A stretch of DNA of 64,000 nt from Branchinecta lynchi. Taxonomy: Eukaryota; Arthropoda; Branchiopoda; Anostraca; Branchinectidae. Of the stretch, positions 21,158 to 33,392 are shown piece by piece. The notes under the pieces are model-generated. The model was not told where the DNA came from, did not search any database, and saw only the letters and a list, made by a program, of their open reading frames with translations. The stretch spans positions 6,076,001 to 6,140,000 of the forward strand of contig JAKZAP010000005.1 of the NCBI GenBank assembly GCA_023053575.1. Reading direction: 5' to 3'. The position numbers and the translations under genes were made by a program. How positions within the stretch are numbered: position 1 is the first letter of the stretch; each line of letters begins with the position of its first letter.

Positions 21158-22113
21158 GCAGTTGGATGCGAATTTCCTTGTTCGCTCTGGAATTTTGACA
21201 CATTGCACGCAGGTTTCTCCATAGTAACAAGAATTTCGCTTGCTTATTTTCGGATGCGAAATCTTATCTGACTATGTGTGCACTCTATATTGTGGAATAC
21301 CACCCAAATCGCATATTATGCCACCGCATTGGAAGGTTTTCGCGAGATCTCGTAATTATTTTTCAGCGAGTGAGTAATGTTGCGAAAACTAAGAACCCAT
21401 CCCGGGAATCGCTTTCCACTTCCCATTTTTATCAACCCCGAAAACCCGTGAAGAGTTATTATTATAGTTATTTATTTGTAATTCTTTAAAACAGAAAAAA
21501 AATGGCACCTACACTCCCTACATCTCCTTTGAGTTAATGGCGTTTCATGAAACTTGTACGTCCAGTCCAGCCCAAAATTAAGAGCCACTGGGTCAAACGT
21601 CGATCCCTTTCAGCATTCTGTTAAGTAGAGCAGTTAGATGCGAATTTCCCCGTTCGCTCCGGAATTTTGACACATCGCAAGCAGGTTTCTCCATAGTAAC
21701 AAGAATTTCGCTTGCTTGTTTTCGGATGCGAAATCTTATCGGACTATGTGTGCACTCTATATTGTGGAATACCACCCAAATCGCATATTATGCCACTGCA
21801 TTGGAAGGTTTTCGCGAGATCGCGTAATCATTTTTCAGCGAGTGAGTAATGTTGCGGAAACTAGGAACCCATCCCGGGAATCGCTTTCCACTTCCCATTT
21901 TTATCAACCCCGAAAACCCGTGAAGAGTTATTATTATAGTTATTTATTTGTAATTCTTTAAAACAGAAAAAAATAGCAACCAATGTTCCTACACTCCCTA
22001 CATCTCCTTTGAGTCAATGGCGTTTCGTGAGACTTGTACGTCCAGTCCGGCCCAAAATGAAGAGCCACTGGGTCAAACGTCGGTCCCTTTCAGCATTCTG
22101 TTAAGTAGAGCAG
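21158..22113 (+). repeat. Tandem duplication, two units of about 472-480 bp
   Basis: Unit 1 (about 21158-21632) and unit 2 (about 21633-22113) are near identical, from agttggatgcgaatttcc to catttctgttaagtagagcag-type ends. The similar short open frames in each (MCALYIVEYHPNR) come from the duplication; there is no other sign of coding. Confidence 0.85.
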
Positions 22114-23669
22114 TATCGTCACACTCTCGGCTGACGAATGTCATCAGATTATCAGATGAACTGAGAATCTCAATCAAATGTCAAACCTGCAGAATCAACT
22201 CATACCAGGGGCGAACATAATGGTCTGCCACGGGACAAGCTGCAGGTTGACTTCCGGGAATAGAATCGAACGCGGCTTTTGAAATCCCCGCTTTATGCAC
22301 CAAAGACATATCTTGCCAGACATTTGCGAAAGACAAGAAACTCTAAGTGGGGCAAATTTTGGCGTATGGGAGCGAATGCGGTATAAAAAGCCATTTCGCG
22401 GCATAATTGTGGTATGCGGTATAATCAAAAATGTATGCGGCATTTCCCTCAGAATCGCGGCATTATGCCGCGAAATACGGTAGAAGCGGCAACACTGATC
22501 GTCACCTCTACTGGTAGAATCTCTTCTCAAGGATGACGTTGATTAGGGTTTTGTAGATTTTGTGCTCGATGTCGTTGAGCTGATGGAGTTGGGAATATTG
22601 AGTTCAACGACTCAAAGGTTAAATGCTAATGAATAGGTAGTAGCGCGTTGATCACTCACATTACGATGACCCTTCATGAAATTCGGCTGGAGCATCATTT
22701 TGCGTTGACAAATGTACGATCATATAGGATCAAGTTCCATCAGGCCCATGAAATTTTGCTGGACTGCTTTGCCGGAGCTTCAGTAGGCTTTTCCCGGTGT
22801 AGCCTTGCTTTGTTTTTCTGTCTGAAAGTAGAACTTGGCCTATAACCTGAAACTGGGGCACAGTGGATTGTATAGATTGAGAACCTAGCAAGGACTTTAG
22901 TAAAGTTGAAGGATCGTCAACCGGGCAAGGATCGCCGGAGTCGTAAAAACACTAATTATGCAAACGGTGAACTTCGACGGCGTTTGAAAACGGAAAATTA
23001 AGCAACCGGCTACGCTAACGTCGATCAAAAACGCAACTATTGTTGGTCAGTCCATCATTCATTCATTTAGGTTAATTGACTCTTTTGCTTACGTGTAACA
23101 AGCTCTGAATATCTTCTCGCGTGGTTGCATGGGTTAATCTGATAAGTGAAATGAGAAAATGATGGCATATAGTGTGGGAACGTAACACCTGAGCTATCTG
23201 CTCAAGTTGTGTGACCGCGGAACCGGAAAGTTGTTTGATCGGCGACATAGTAAAACTTTGACATGGAGTCGAAAGGGTGCGAAAAGGATCTCATCTAGGC
23301 GCCGCTGAATTCAACCAGTCAAGCACAAATTCTTTGATTTTTCGGCGCATTGCTCCAACATTGGGGCTAGACCCAGATGCCGTGCCGATTCTTGAATTGG
23401 CGGCGGTGAGGGATAAGAACGCCACCGAAAACATTTTGGCGGCGGGTCGGCGTTTCCGCACTTTAGCACCTAAAACCAGCACTCTCTTCAGTTATTTTAG
23501 CTTTATAAAATAAAATAAAATAATTAATGCATTAGTTAAAAAAAAAAAAAAAAAAAAAAAAAATCAGTAGGCCTAGTTATAAAATTGACTAGTTTATGGA
23601 AAGTTAAGATTTCAAATATTCTTATTCTTCATTTTAAAATGAACACATGCTTTAATTGTAAAGAGCCTG

Positions 23670-23711
23670 AAAAGCTGTATAAAATCCCCCCTGTTTTGGG
23701 GGATTTTACAG
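23670..23711. repeat. Hairpin with C/G-rich stem
   Basis: The sequence agctgtataaaatccccc, loop ctgtttt, then gggggattttacagcc forms a stem of about 17 bp with one bulge. Function unknown. Confidence 0.6.
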
Positions 23712-25149
23712 CCCCTATTTTCTCCTAACATCGGGTAATGTTCCTGTGGAAGCAACTGCCGAACGGCGGTCGGAGGTCGGACTGTTAGACGTTAAGTGGA
23801 CAGGAACTAGTTTCTGTTTGGCATTTCTTTTATATTATATTACTCCATGTAAAATCGTCTTTTACAAAAGCGTAGCCTACACAGATGCAAAACAAAATCA
23901 TAAAAACAAACCACAGCAGTCTCAACAGCCTGACTATAGGCTGCTTTACTGAAATTTTACTGTCTTGCTGGCAAGAAAAAATGCTCTGGAACTTAGTTGG
24001 CATTTCGACGGTGAGTTGATTGATTAGACTATCTATTATTTTGGGGCTGTGGTAGGCTAGCTTGGGCATAGGTCAACACTGGCTATCTCGGTATAAGTTC
24101 AAGCAAATCAGGAAGTCTTGAGTGTGACGTTCCATGCGTCGGACGAAGGCTACTGGAAAATAGTTTACACTTGTCTTCTTCACTTAATTCGTCAGTGCCC
24201 AGAAAGCGACTAAGCGAAAAAACAAACTCCGGATTGTAACGTAATGTAATTTAGGCATAACTCTGTTCAAAAATTTTCTTCAGTACAACACAATCACAAG
24301 AATCCATCAAAAATACTACACAAACGCCGAAACACAAGCGAATCGTCTCCGATGTATCAGCGTCGGCGATCGACGCGCCGCCGTTTCGTAGGTGTTTTAG
24401 CTGTTTTAGTATCACCATACGCCGATATTTGGCGCGGCGTCGTTGGGGCACCATGGCTTGGAGCAAGGGGACAGTACCCTCGTGATAATGGGTTTACGGA
24501 AAATCTGAAATGAAAATTGAAGGATGGAACGAGACTCACCTGGATCTCCCACATTAATCGAGAGGGAGAAAAAGCATCGAGCGAAGTAGAATTGTTTTGA
24601 AACCCTGTTTGAAACATACGCTGTGCCCTTGGGCATGGTATCTCAGCGTTGGAGCACTGTACCCAAAAATTGAGGATTTTTGCATGACTGGATTCACCCG
24701 CTGCGAAACGCTCGAGTTCGAGGATTAAGAGAAATCTTGCGCAAAATAACATCTCCGAATCAGAGGGTCACGGCTTGCACTGTAAAATATTAGCAGTCCA
24801 AATAATATGCAACTCATCGGAGGATTTCTGACTACGAAGCCTGTGGTGCTAAATGGATCGTTCAGCTGGAATTTTCGTGTTGACCATATTTCGGACTTCT
24901 TAGGGATGGGCCTTTGTAGTCCGTAGCTAAAAATCTGAAACTGACAAATCTGAAAAACCAGATCGAGGGCGGAAATTTCGTCGAAACAAAACTTCAGCTG
25001 ACTGATCAGTTTAGCACCATGAAACACGCGTCTGGCTCCTAACACTTCTCTCCGGATGGTCTTGGAAAATTCGTCTATAAGTAAAATGTTAGAGAAAGAT
25101 TTATTTTGTTTCAAGCTCTCTGTTGAGGAGAAATGAATCGTAAGTACTA

Positions 25150-25606
25150 CAGTAGAGGTCTGCTTCTTTGAACAGTTACTTAAAGCCAGGCTTCACCTTC
25201 CAGATTCCCAGACATCCGGGGCTTCCGCAATCAATTTCCATTTCCTTCCGATATTTGCATATTTGTTCTCTCTCTCGAATGGATTGCCTCTATGGTACCT
25301 TCCAGACATCCGGAATCTAGGGTGTCCAACACCCCGGACTTCCAGACGTTATTGGCCTGGTTTCACCTTCCAGATTCGCCTCGACGAAAACGGCTGTCTA
25401 GAATCTGTAAGAAAATTCTAGAAGGTGAAGTCTCGCTTTTAACTTTGAACTGTGCTTTTTTTGCTAAATAAAATAATCCAAACACAATACATACACTCAT
25501 ATCTCTGACTGCTTTGTCTGACCAGTATTTTAGTTTTACCACAGAAAGTGAATCAAATGGTAATGTTCAAATCTAAGTAGCTGTTCAAAGAAGCATACAT
25601 CTACTG
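25150..25606. mobile_element. Family D TIR element (CAGTAGAGGTATG), copy 1, with nested element
   Basis: The left end is CAGTAGAGGTCTGCTTCTTT after TA, and the right end is AAAGAAGCATACATCTACTG, a clear inverted pair. Inside, 25180-25442 is a second element with TTAA ends. The TA target and ends suggest a Tc1/mariner-type MITE. Confidence 0.7.
25180..25442. mobile_element. TTAA-ended TIR element nested in family D
   Basis: The left end TTAAAGCCAGGCTTCACCTT pairs with the inverted right end TTAAAAGCGAGACTTCACCT, continuing through TTCTAGA. 'tccagacatccgg' motifs repeat inside. The TTAA borders are as in piggyBac-like MITEs, but the family is not certain. Confidence 0.65.
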
Positions 25607-26736
25607 GACCATATAGCTGTAGCTATCCCTGTAGCCGCTAAAGCGAGTGTTGCAGGGCGTCTATGCTGATTTGCTTCTTTGTCTTCTTATGACAGGAGCC
25701 CTGTTCTGTTGTATTTGTTATTCATCTTCCTTGAAAATTTCGTCGTTGGGAGACATATGCACAAGGGCAAGCGCGCATGACATGCTGTATTCAGTAACCA
25801 ATAAATGAATAACTTATTATTATGAACCCTTGGCATAAACAGTTCTAGCCTTGCCCGGCTTACCCAGACATATATGTTAGCAAGGGCCTATGAAATTGTC
25901 CATAGTGATTTAGTAACTAATCTTGGACGGCTTGTTATTTATAGAACCTTACTAGTTTTGAGGCTTACGCGTCTTCGATCCACATTTTCTTTTTTCTTTT
26001 GTTTTCAGTCGTATTTGTGGAGTGGCGGGCCCCATTGCCTATCTTTTGTGTTAGATTAGTTAGTTAATTATGATCAGTAATTTCGAAGTAATAAAGCTTG
26101 ATGTCAGCAATCAAGTAAAATACGAAAACGAAAAGGGGCTGGCCTTTTTGGATATCAGGTTTCCGGTTCATTCATTGACTCCTTCCAAATTTAGTAAGCT
26201 AACCTAAGTGTGTAAATTACCAGCCGACCCGGCTTACTGTCATCTAAAAATACTAAGACACAAATAATATTAATAATATTACTTTTTCCTTCGTCGTTCG
26301 AAATCTCGAAGTTTTGGGTTTCCCGCTCGCAAGATTTAATTCGTTCCGTTTCCGTAAAACGTGGGATGCTGCATCGACAGATTTGTCTATTCTTTAAAAG
26401 CCGCCGCCCAGTCTGCCATAGTTTTTGGCACGCTTCAGCAAGTGCGTTCCATAAAATGCGTGGTGAGTTTTTACGCCGGTCTTGTATAGACAAGGCATAT
26501 GATCGGTTCGTCGTACTTCAACTAAACGACCGGTTGAGTCACATTTGGCTGCCACTCCAAAGTTTAAGTGCTGACAGTCTAGACTTTAAAAGACAAGTCG
26601 TCACCCAGACAATTAAGTGCGTGTTATAATGTCACTCATCGAGCATGACTCTATAAGTTTCACTTAAACTAAATAGCTGAAGTTGTCTTTATAAGTTTTT
26701 CTGTAGACGCTCCGACAGTTGGCCGGGCTAATTAAG

Positions 26737-27300
26737 ATGTCGCTTTGTTCCGGTAACGATTGGATTACCGAGTGGTCACGCGAGTGGCCAGATACCATTT
26801 GTCGTCGCTGGCACTATGCGTGTATTGCCGGTATTAAACTGAGTAATTACTCGCTGCTCTCCTAGAAGAAGTTTGAGAGTGAGTGGAAATGATGCGTGGT
26901 GTGTTTTCTGCACGGCGGCCGAGCATTCGCCCGGCTGAACGTGAATTTGCACCTTTTGCGCATAAGAATCCTACGCTGTTCTTTTCCTGGATACGAATAC
27001 TCTATATGGCTAAGTCCAAAACGCGCCAGCGATCTTCAGGAAGAAGGAGTAAGCGTGTCCGTACGACTCAAACTGAACGACTCAAATCCTGTGCCAGTCA
27101 ATCACCGCGATCTTTGGCAGCAGATGTGACAGCACTTCTGCCTTTCTTCCTCTAGATACACGGATAGGCCGGAGATTTTGGATCTGCAAGGAGAGATAGT
27201 CATCAAGAGTATTCGCCTTATTCCTGCTAAGCGCTCCAAGCGGATTAGTTTTTTAGACGTTTTAGAGATATGGATCCAGAAGGTAATGAGCAGAACACAG
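26737..27300 (+). pseudogene. Possible decayed coding segment, unrecognised
   Basis: This stretch is richer in GC than its surroundings and open over long parts of two + frames (26883-27155 and 26896-27129), with a third open part after 27140 (EILDLQGEIVIKSIRLIPAK). No domain is recognised. Arginine-rich peptides such as KSKTRQRSSGRRSKRVRTTQ may be a shadow. It could be an old retrotransposon gag or a pseudogene; low certainty. Confidence 0.2.
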
Positions 27301-27644
27301 TAGCGTTCAACATATACTCCTAAGGCAAGACAAAACGTACATTGCACGGGAAGCAGATTGCAGATTTGTCTGTAACAAACGTTGATGATGAGACAATGGG
27401 GGCCGGTCAGAAACTAGTCCCCTTGGAAGCGCTAAAATGTAAAATGGCCAATTTATCAGGCCAATAGTCCCGCTATTGCCCCTCTAATAAATTTGATTAA
27501 GACAATAGTAATTCTGCTGTTTTAGGCACGACAAAAGCATGCAGGATTCGATTTCTTCAGTGTTTTGCCCGACAAATGTTTGCAGGATTTCATTTCTTGC
27601 GTATAAAAAGAAGCCTGACAAAAGCATACATAATTGTATTTATT

Positions 27645-27830
27645 TCGGCGGGTTATAAATAAATTACTTACTTACTTACTTACAAGTGTTAGTATGACCA
27701 AAAGTTTTTGGGGTAGCGTGAACAAATAAGAAATGCGTTATTGAAATGGTGCGAAGCAAAGATTTTAAAGAATAAGAAATGTTGGTAAGTTCTTCAAGTT
27801 GGCTTTAAACACCGGGAATATTTCTTTTGA
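27645..27830 (-). mobile_element. (ACTT)n-tailed retroelement end and fragment
   Basis: 'ggcgggttataaataaatta' followed by (CTTA)n matches the tails at about 1825, 6230 and 11540. Next to it lies the inverted copy of the 14627-type fragment. Confidence 0.5.
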
Positions 27831-28925
27831 TGAATAAGTTGTGTATGTAGCGTAAATAACATGATGTTAAGAGTGCGTTAGTGTGTTGTACGTATCTGTT
27901 GCATAATGGCCTAATGGCATTAATGGGCGAATAAATCATTCTTCACAGTTTCTTTTACTATTTCTTTCGTTATCTTCCTAATGGTCGGTTTTGACTTTCA
28001 GTTAAAGTTAAAGTATTTACCTCTAGACTGGATTAATATTTCTCAATATTACTGGAGAGTCTTCTAAATCGAAGTCAAGAAGACTTAATTTACAACCGTT
28101 TGAACCGCTCAATTTAACTTCCGCTAGCGGAAAACAGACATTTCTCTGGGCTGTATTGTCGATCGAGATAATGTCACGAGTTATCGAAGTTTTAAGTCTA
28201 GAGTTATTTGAATTTTTTATTTAGAAACTATCTTATATCTTTGTTGTACTTAATTTACTCTTGGAGAGGAATCACATAATTTTGTATTTTATTTTTTACT
28301 GAATTTGATGTTTCCGGAATGTCCTTCTTGTTGCGCTGCATTTAATTTTTGGATTTTAAAACTTTAGTGAAATGTCAGCGAGGGACTAGTAATCAACGGG
28401 CGTACCTCGCTTTACCTTAGTCGAGTAAAAACATCTTAATATTTCCTCACAATGAATTGTGTTGGACCTTGGAGAGTTATTTTGACATTCTCCGGAGATT
28501 CTAAAATAATCCGCCAAGAAAGTATGTTTCACCCTTGCCAAGACTCGCTCCAAGCACAGCACCTCCAAATTAGTGTGTAATCGTGTTTCTTTGTTTTTCT
28601 TGTAATAAATTAGATCAGTTTGTTTATATTCTTAGTGTCTCGTGGAAGTAGTGGTTAAACCTCGTCTCTTACTAGAAATTATCCTTTAACAATAAATCGT
28701 TCAGAAATATCGTATTAGCAGGAGGCTACATTAAATTCGTGATTTTCTTGTTGGTGCTTGTTGGCTCTGTGCAGAATTCCCCCTGCCGGAGATTCAACGC
28801 GAAATATTTGAACCTACGCTCCGTGATTAGAAGGAAAAAAAGAACAAGCAAAAGAAAGGAGTCAGAATTTTCCAGGAAGTACACTTGGTCTATCATGTCT
28901 GCCAAAATGAAACAAAACTAGACCT

Positions 28926-29002
28926 ACGTTGCCCGGGCAACGTGAAGTGTTGCGGCAACCTTTGTCCGGCTTCGCCGGCTAAAGTGTTGCTAGCAACACT
29001 TT
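28926..29002. repeat. Cluster of perfect palindromes
   Basis: acgttgcccgggcaacgt (28926-28943) and aaagtgttgctagcaaca plus cttt (28981-29002) are perfect palindromes of 18 and 22 bp. Between them lie gttgcggcaac and ccggcttcgccgg, two small hairpins. All share GTTGC/GCAAC cores. A related 'aaagtgttgctcttgcaaca' lies at 31903. Confidence 0.85.
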
Positions 29003-29054
29003 GGTTTTGTTTCTTCGCTGTCGGTTAAATGCTGAAATTGTCAACTTATCGAAG

Positions 29055-31130
29055 CTTTTAAAACGGTATGTTCTAAAAAGAATAATCACATAATCAAAAG
29101 CTGTTCTTTAGCGTTGTAAAACCAACAACAAAACAATATCGGAAGAAGGCTATCCGTAACGTTTCAGGATTAAAATACCATAGATGACACTATTAATTAT
29201 TACAAAACTACCTTATTGTTTTACATTACCGTATCGTTTGTACCCGTTGCGTAAACAGTTAATCCTAGGTTATAGCGATAGACCATCGATACAAACTTTC
29301 TTACTGTCATATTTACAGAAATCGAATACAATGTGCACCAATTTTCAAAAATTTCTAGCCCCTCGTGAACCGATCTTACTTACAAGTCCGTCTCCCGTGA
29401 TTGACATCAAATTCACCGGAAACAAATAATGGATACACCAGCTATCAAAAGTTGCAAACCCCTCATCGCTGAAGATGATTATAGCATAAAAGCCGATTAT
29501 TACTTACAAGTCCCATGCATGTCTTACAATTGGGAACAAAATTGTTCTTACCATCGAATACACCTGAGACAAATAACAGGTATACCAACTAGCAAAAGCT
29601 GCAAACCCCTTATTGCCGAAGATGATTATGAGCTAACAGTCGCCTGTCGCGTACAAGTCCCCTAAATGTCTCACAACTGGTATCGCCTATTTTTGGTTTC
29701 AGTGTGTACCTTACTACTGAAGTTGTCAACCCCTTGAAACTTTCAAACTGGGGTATCTCATAAAGGAATTTTTTTTACCAAAAAATGGATGTCATATACT
29801 TTGATCAGCTCATCAGCGGCTATCGATTGCCGTCGAAGTTGAACTTTATCCTTTTCAATCGTAGATATCGTGACGGATGAAAACTTGGAACAATATCTTA
29901 TATAATCTAGTTGATATTATAAAGCTATCCGTAACTTTTCAGGATTAAAATACCATAGATGACACTATTAATTATTACAAAATTACCTTATTGTTTTACA
30001 TTACCGTATCGTTTGTACCCGTCGCGTAAACAGTTAATCCTAGGTTATAGCGATAGACCATCGATACATCTTTCTTACTGTCATATTTACAGAAATCGAA
30101 TACAATGTGCACCAATTTTCAAAAATTTCTAGCCTCTCGTGAACCGATTCTTACTTACAAGTCCGTCTCCCGTGATTGACATCAAATTCACCGGAAACAA
30201 ATAATGGATATACCAGCTATCAAAAGTTGCAAGCCCCTCATCGCTGACGATGATTATAGCATAAGCTTTTTAAATGGGATGTTCTAAAAAACTTAATCAT
30301 ATGATCAAAAGGTATTCTTCAGCGTTGTAAAAACAACAACAAAATAATATAGGAAGAAGGGACTAAATTAACTTTGCAGTCAGTTGTACTTTATCCTTTT
30401 CAATCGTAGACATCGTGACGGATGAAAACTTGGAACAATATCTTATATAATCTAGTTGGTAATAGAAAGCTATCCGTAACTTTTCAGGATTAAAATACCA
30501 TAGATGACACTATTAATTATGATGAAACTACCTCATTGCTTTACATTTTCGTTTGTATCCGTTGTGTAAACAGTTAATCCTCGGTTACATTGATAGACCA
30601 TCGACACAAACTTTCTTACCGACAGATTTATAGAAATAGAATACAATGTGCACCCATTTGCAAAAATTCCTAGCCCCTCGTGAACCGATTCCTACTTACA
30701 AGTCCCTCTCCCGTGATATACATTAAGTTAACCGGAAACAAATAATGGGTACACCAGCTAGCAAAAGCTGCAAACCCATCATCGCAGAAGATGATTGTAG
30801 CATAACAGCCGATTATTACTTACAAGTCCCTTGCATATCTTACCATTGGGAACCAAATTGTTCTTACCATCGAATACACCGGAAACAAATAACAGGTATA
30901 CCAACTAGCAAAAGCTGCAAACCCCTCATTACCGAAGATGATTGTGGGCTAACAGTCGACTGTTGCTTAAAAGTCCCCTATATGTATCATAACTGGTATC
31001 GCCTATTTTTGGTTTCATTGTACCTTACTATGAAGTTGTCAACCCCTTTGAAATTTTCAAACTGGTGTATCTCATGAAGGAATTTTTGAACCAAAAAATG
31101 GATGACATATACTTTGATCAGCTCATCAAT
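29055..31130 (+). repeat. Triplicated block with repeated short open frames
   Basis: Three copies start near 29146, 29925 and 30470 ('agctatccgtaacttttcag', 'aaaataccatagatgacact'). The middle copy is cut short at about 30260. Copies 1 and 3 keep an open frame from ATG (29429-29665, 78 residues; 30745-31077, 110 residues) made of a repeated module SKSCKPLIAEDD...YLQVPCMSY.W. Cysteines, EDD and the W recur. I do not recognise the protein and cannot tell coding from chance in a recent repeat. Confidence 0.65.
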
Positions 31131-32679
31131 GGCTATCGATTGCTGTCGAAAAAAAAATTCACCTGTCTTAGTTCAAAAGTTGACTTTTTTGCCGTAGGCC
31201 AACTTTCTAACGTCACGACTTAGAAAGGAGCAAAGGATAAGCTCTAGTTTCTTTAGCAATGAGAGAACTTTTAAAGTTTAAGAGGCACATCTGATACCGT
31301 TACTCTACCACAAAACAAAGTGCAAAAAAAAAAAAATTATAAACTCAGCTGAAATCGTCGCAGACATGGACAGAAACAATAGATGGCAGCACTTTCGGAC
31401 CCGTGGGAAAAAGCCACTTTTTTGTCTCTGTAGATTTTTCTATTTATCGCTCAAAGAAGATATGTTGGCTGTGGGGCCGGGTAACTGCCGCATATATTTA
31501 ACACTTATAGATTTTAGTCCATCTTCAATTTGAAACTGGTGCCTGCCTGCTTGCGTGCTAGAACGGAGCTTTCCACTCGAAAGCAGAAACATCTTTTGAT
31601 GAAACGAAAGGTTCGCTACACAACTTCAGATAGTCCTCTCTGACATAGGCTATACAACTCCACTTCACTTCGCAAACCGTAGGCTCTGGCTCGAGGACAA
31701 GCAAAAACCATCCTTATTGGCCCCAGGCAAGAGTTCTACGGAGCTTTCCAAAATGTAATGTCATATTCATCAATCCGGCCTAAGGTCCACACTTTCCGTA
31801 AAAACCGCACAGGTTAGACCCTTCTCAGTTACTAGGAATAAAATGAAATCGGAGTCATAGGAAAAAAAAAAAAAAAAAAAAAAAAAAAACGAGGACAAAA
31901 CCAAAGTGTTGCTCTTGCAACACAAAAATAGTACAGCTTGACTTTGTCTTGCCCTTTTTGAAAAGTCTGCGTTGCTTGACTGGCAAACTCGGCTCTACGA
32001 CCGTTCAAAATGTTAGGGTGTAAAACGAAACAGTGACGAAGAGTGGGGATTTCTGGAGCTGATAATTGCGTGGGACAGTGCAAAAGACAGAATAACTTCG
32101 AGGGTTAGTTATTCGACGAACCCCGTACATCTCCGAAGAATTGTATGGTTCCCCACCTCTCGACGCTACCAAGAACAGACAGCCTAAGGGCTGACAACAA
32201 ACCTTTCGTTCTATCCTTGCGGGGCGAACCGGATATTAATTTATCACATACCTGTTGGATGTTGTTGGAATCTTCTGCCTAGAAAATGATAGCATTCTAG
32301 AAAGAAAGGCCGTGTCATCAGTCTGATAGAGTAGATTTTTATTGAAGAACTGACTCAGCTTACTAATGCTAGCAAGGTTATCTAGTGGTTGCCCGAGTAT
32401 GGAAGTAGTAGTATTAGTAGTAGAATAGTTTTATTAACAGAACAATCGAGGGTCTCATAAATAACACAGCAAATGCACTGCTTGCGAGGATGTGCTATTA
32501 AAAAACACAAAAAAAGAAAGAAAATACTGAAGTAAGGAACAAGAGGGTGAAGCCATGTACCAAAACACTCCACACTATCATTCACACTACAAGAAACATG
32601 ATGTTTTCTAATCCCAAAGCAACAAAAAAAGAATAAAGATAAAAAGTGTAAATAAATTTTCTTAATCCATTTCGAAAGT

Positions 32680-32880
32680 ATACATACCAAGCACGGCGTA
32701 CCGTTCATCTCTTCGTCCGGCACTAGAAGCTTGTCGTTTTGGTAAGCGCGAAGACGATCTGTCGAGGTTCTTAAGTAACGCCGGCTTCCGGTCTGCTTCG
32801 GTCCCTGGTCTGTGCCCCGTGAAATTTCTGCAGAAGGCCCAGGAGTGGGCAACCAGATTATCGCATCAGGGGAAGGGTAA
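32680..32880 (-). other. Open GC-rich segment, unexplained
   Basis: This segment lies in the longest single open frame of the window (minus strand, 32382-32912). The half towards 32880 is of mixed composition (RAYQNDKLLVPDEEMNGTPC) and is followed by a possible donor ggtatgt; the rest reads as low-complexity F/L/C residues from T-rich DNA. No family recognised. Confidence 0.2.
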
Positions 32881-33232
32881 GCATAGCCTAGCCTATCTAA
32901 CGACATTGACATTTTGTTTCACTAATGAATTATTTGTTCCTCCGACAATAATAAATGTTGTCGCTCGCACACCCTTTGGCTCTTACCTTCTCCTATGAGC
33001 GAAACGCTTTTGTTTATAGTATGGAAGGACTTCTTAAGTTTCCTTGCCAATAGCCCAGTATCCTGGAACCTTATTAGAAACACTCAATTTAGTTTTGTTG
33101 ACGAAAGCAACCTCGTCCTTGGGAGAGGCGCAAGTCGAACCGGTGTTGGAATTAGTATCAATTAGTCCGCCAGGGTTATGGCGTTTTTTTTTTTTGACTT
33201 TTCGAGAATAACAAACACTTTTAATGTTCTAG

Positions 33233-33392
33233 TTCCGGTTATGGAGACTGTTTGCTGGAAAAGCTGGATAAGCCGGCGGTGAATTTACTAGATAAGCAAC
33301 AGACCATAAAGCCGGGCGAGAAAGAGAAGTTCAACGTGGACCGCCAGTGTGAACTCGTCTTTGGACCTGGGTCGAAAATCTGTCCTTATATG
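33233..33392 (+). CDS. ADAMTS9/20-like: ADAMTS9/20-type metalloprotease, exon d (disintegrin-like, first part)
   Basis: The exon joins exon c to give LVDFLD then SGYGDCLLEK, the start of the disintegrin-like module, and ends with QCELVFGPGSKICPYM. The last string is very close to the ADAMTS9/20/GON-1 group, which is the main basis for the subfamily call. Acceptor gttctag|T completes an Asp codon; 53 full codons follow; donor ATATG|gtgagt, phase 0. Length is as expected and no stop occurs. The module is not a true integrin-binding disintegrin; in this family it helps position substrate. Confidence 0.95.

Larger units (their letters stand above)
20961..33232 (+). other. Intron 3 (about 12.3 kb)
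   Basis: It starts gtaagt and ends aatgttctag. Beyond the listed repeats, I see nothing definite in 22120-23270, 23750-25140, 25610-26700, 27830-28900 and 31150-32650. Long poly-A runs at about 23530-23563 and 31861-31889 may mark retroposon ends. Confidence 0.75.

Noticed and set aside
23277..23570. Open frame followed by a poly-A run, resembling a processed retrocopy
   Set aside because: Both strands are open because of GC content, no family recognised, and the A run may be a simple repeat.
24357..25114. Two minus-strand frames of about 130 residues
   Set aside because: No recognisable motif or compositional signal, and no splice context that convinces.
32382..32912. Longest single open frame (176 residues, minus strand)
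   Set aside because: Half is low-complexity F/L/C from T-rich DNA; only the GC-rich part was kept, as unexplained.
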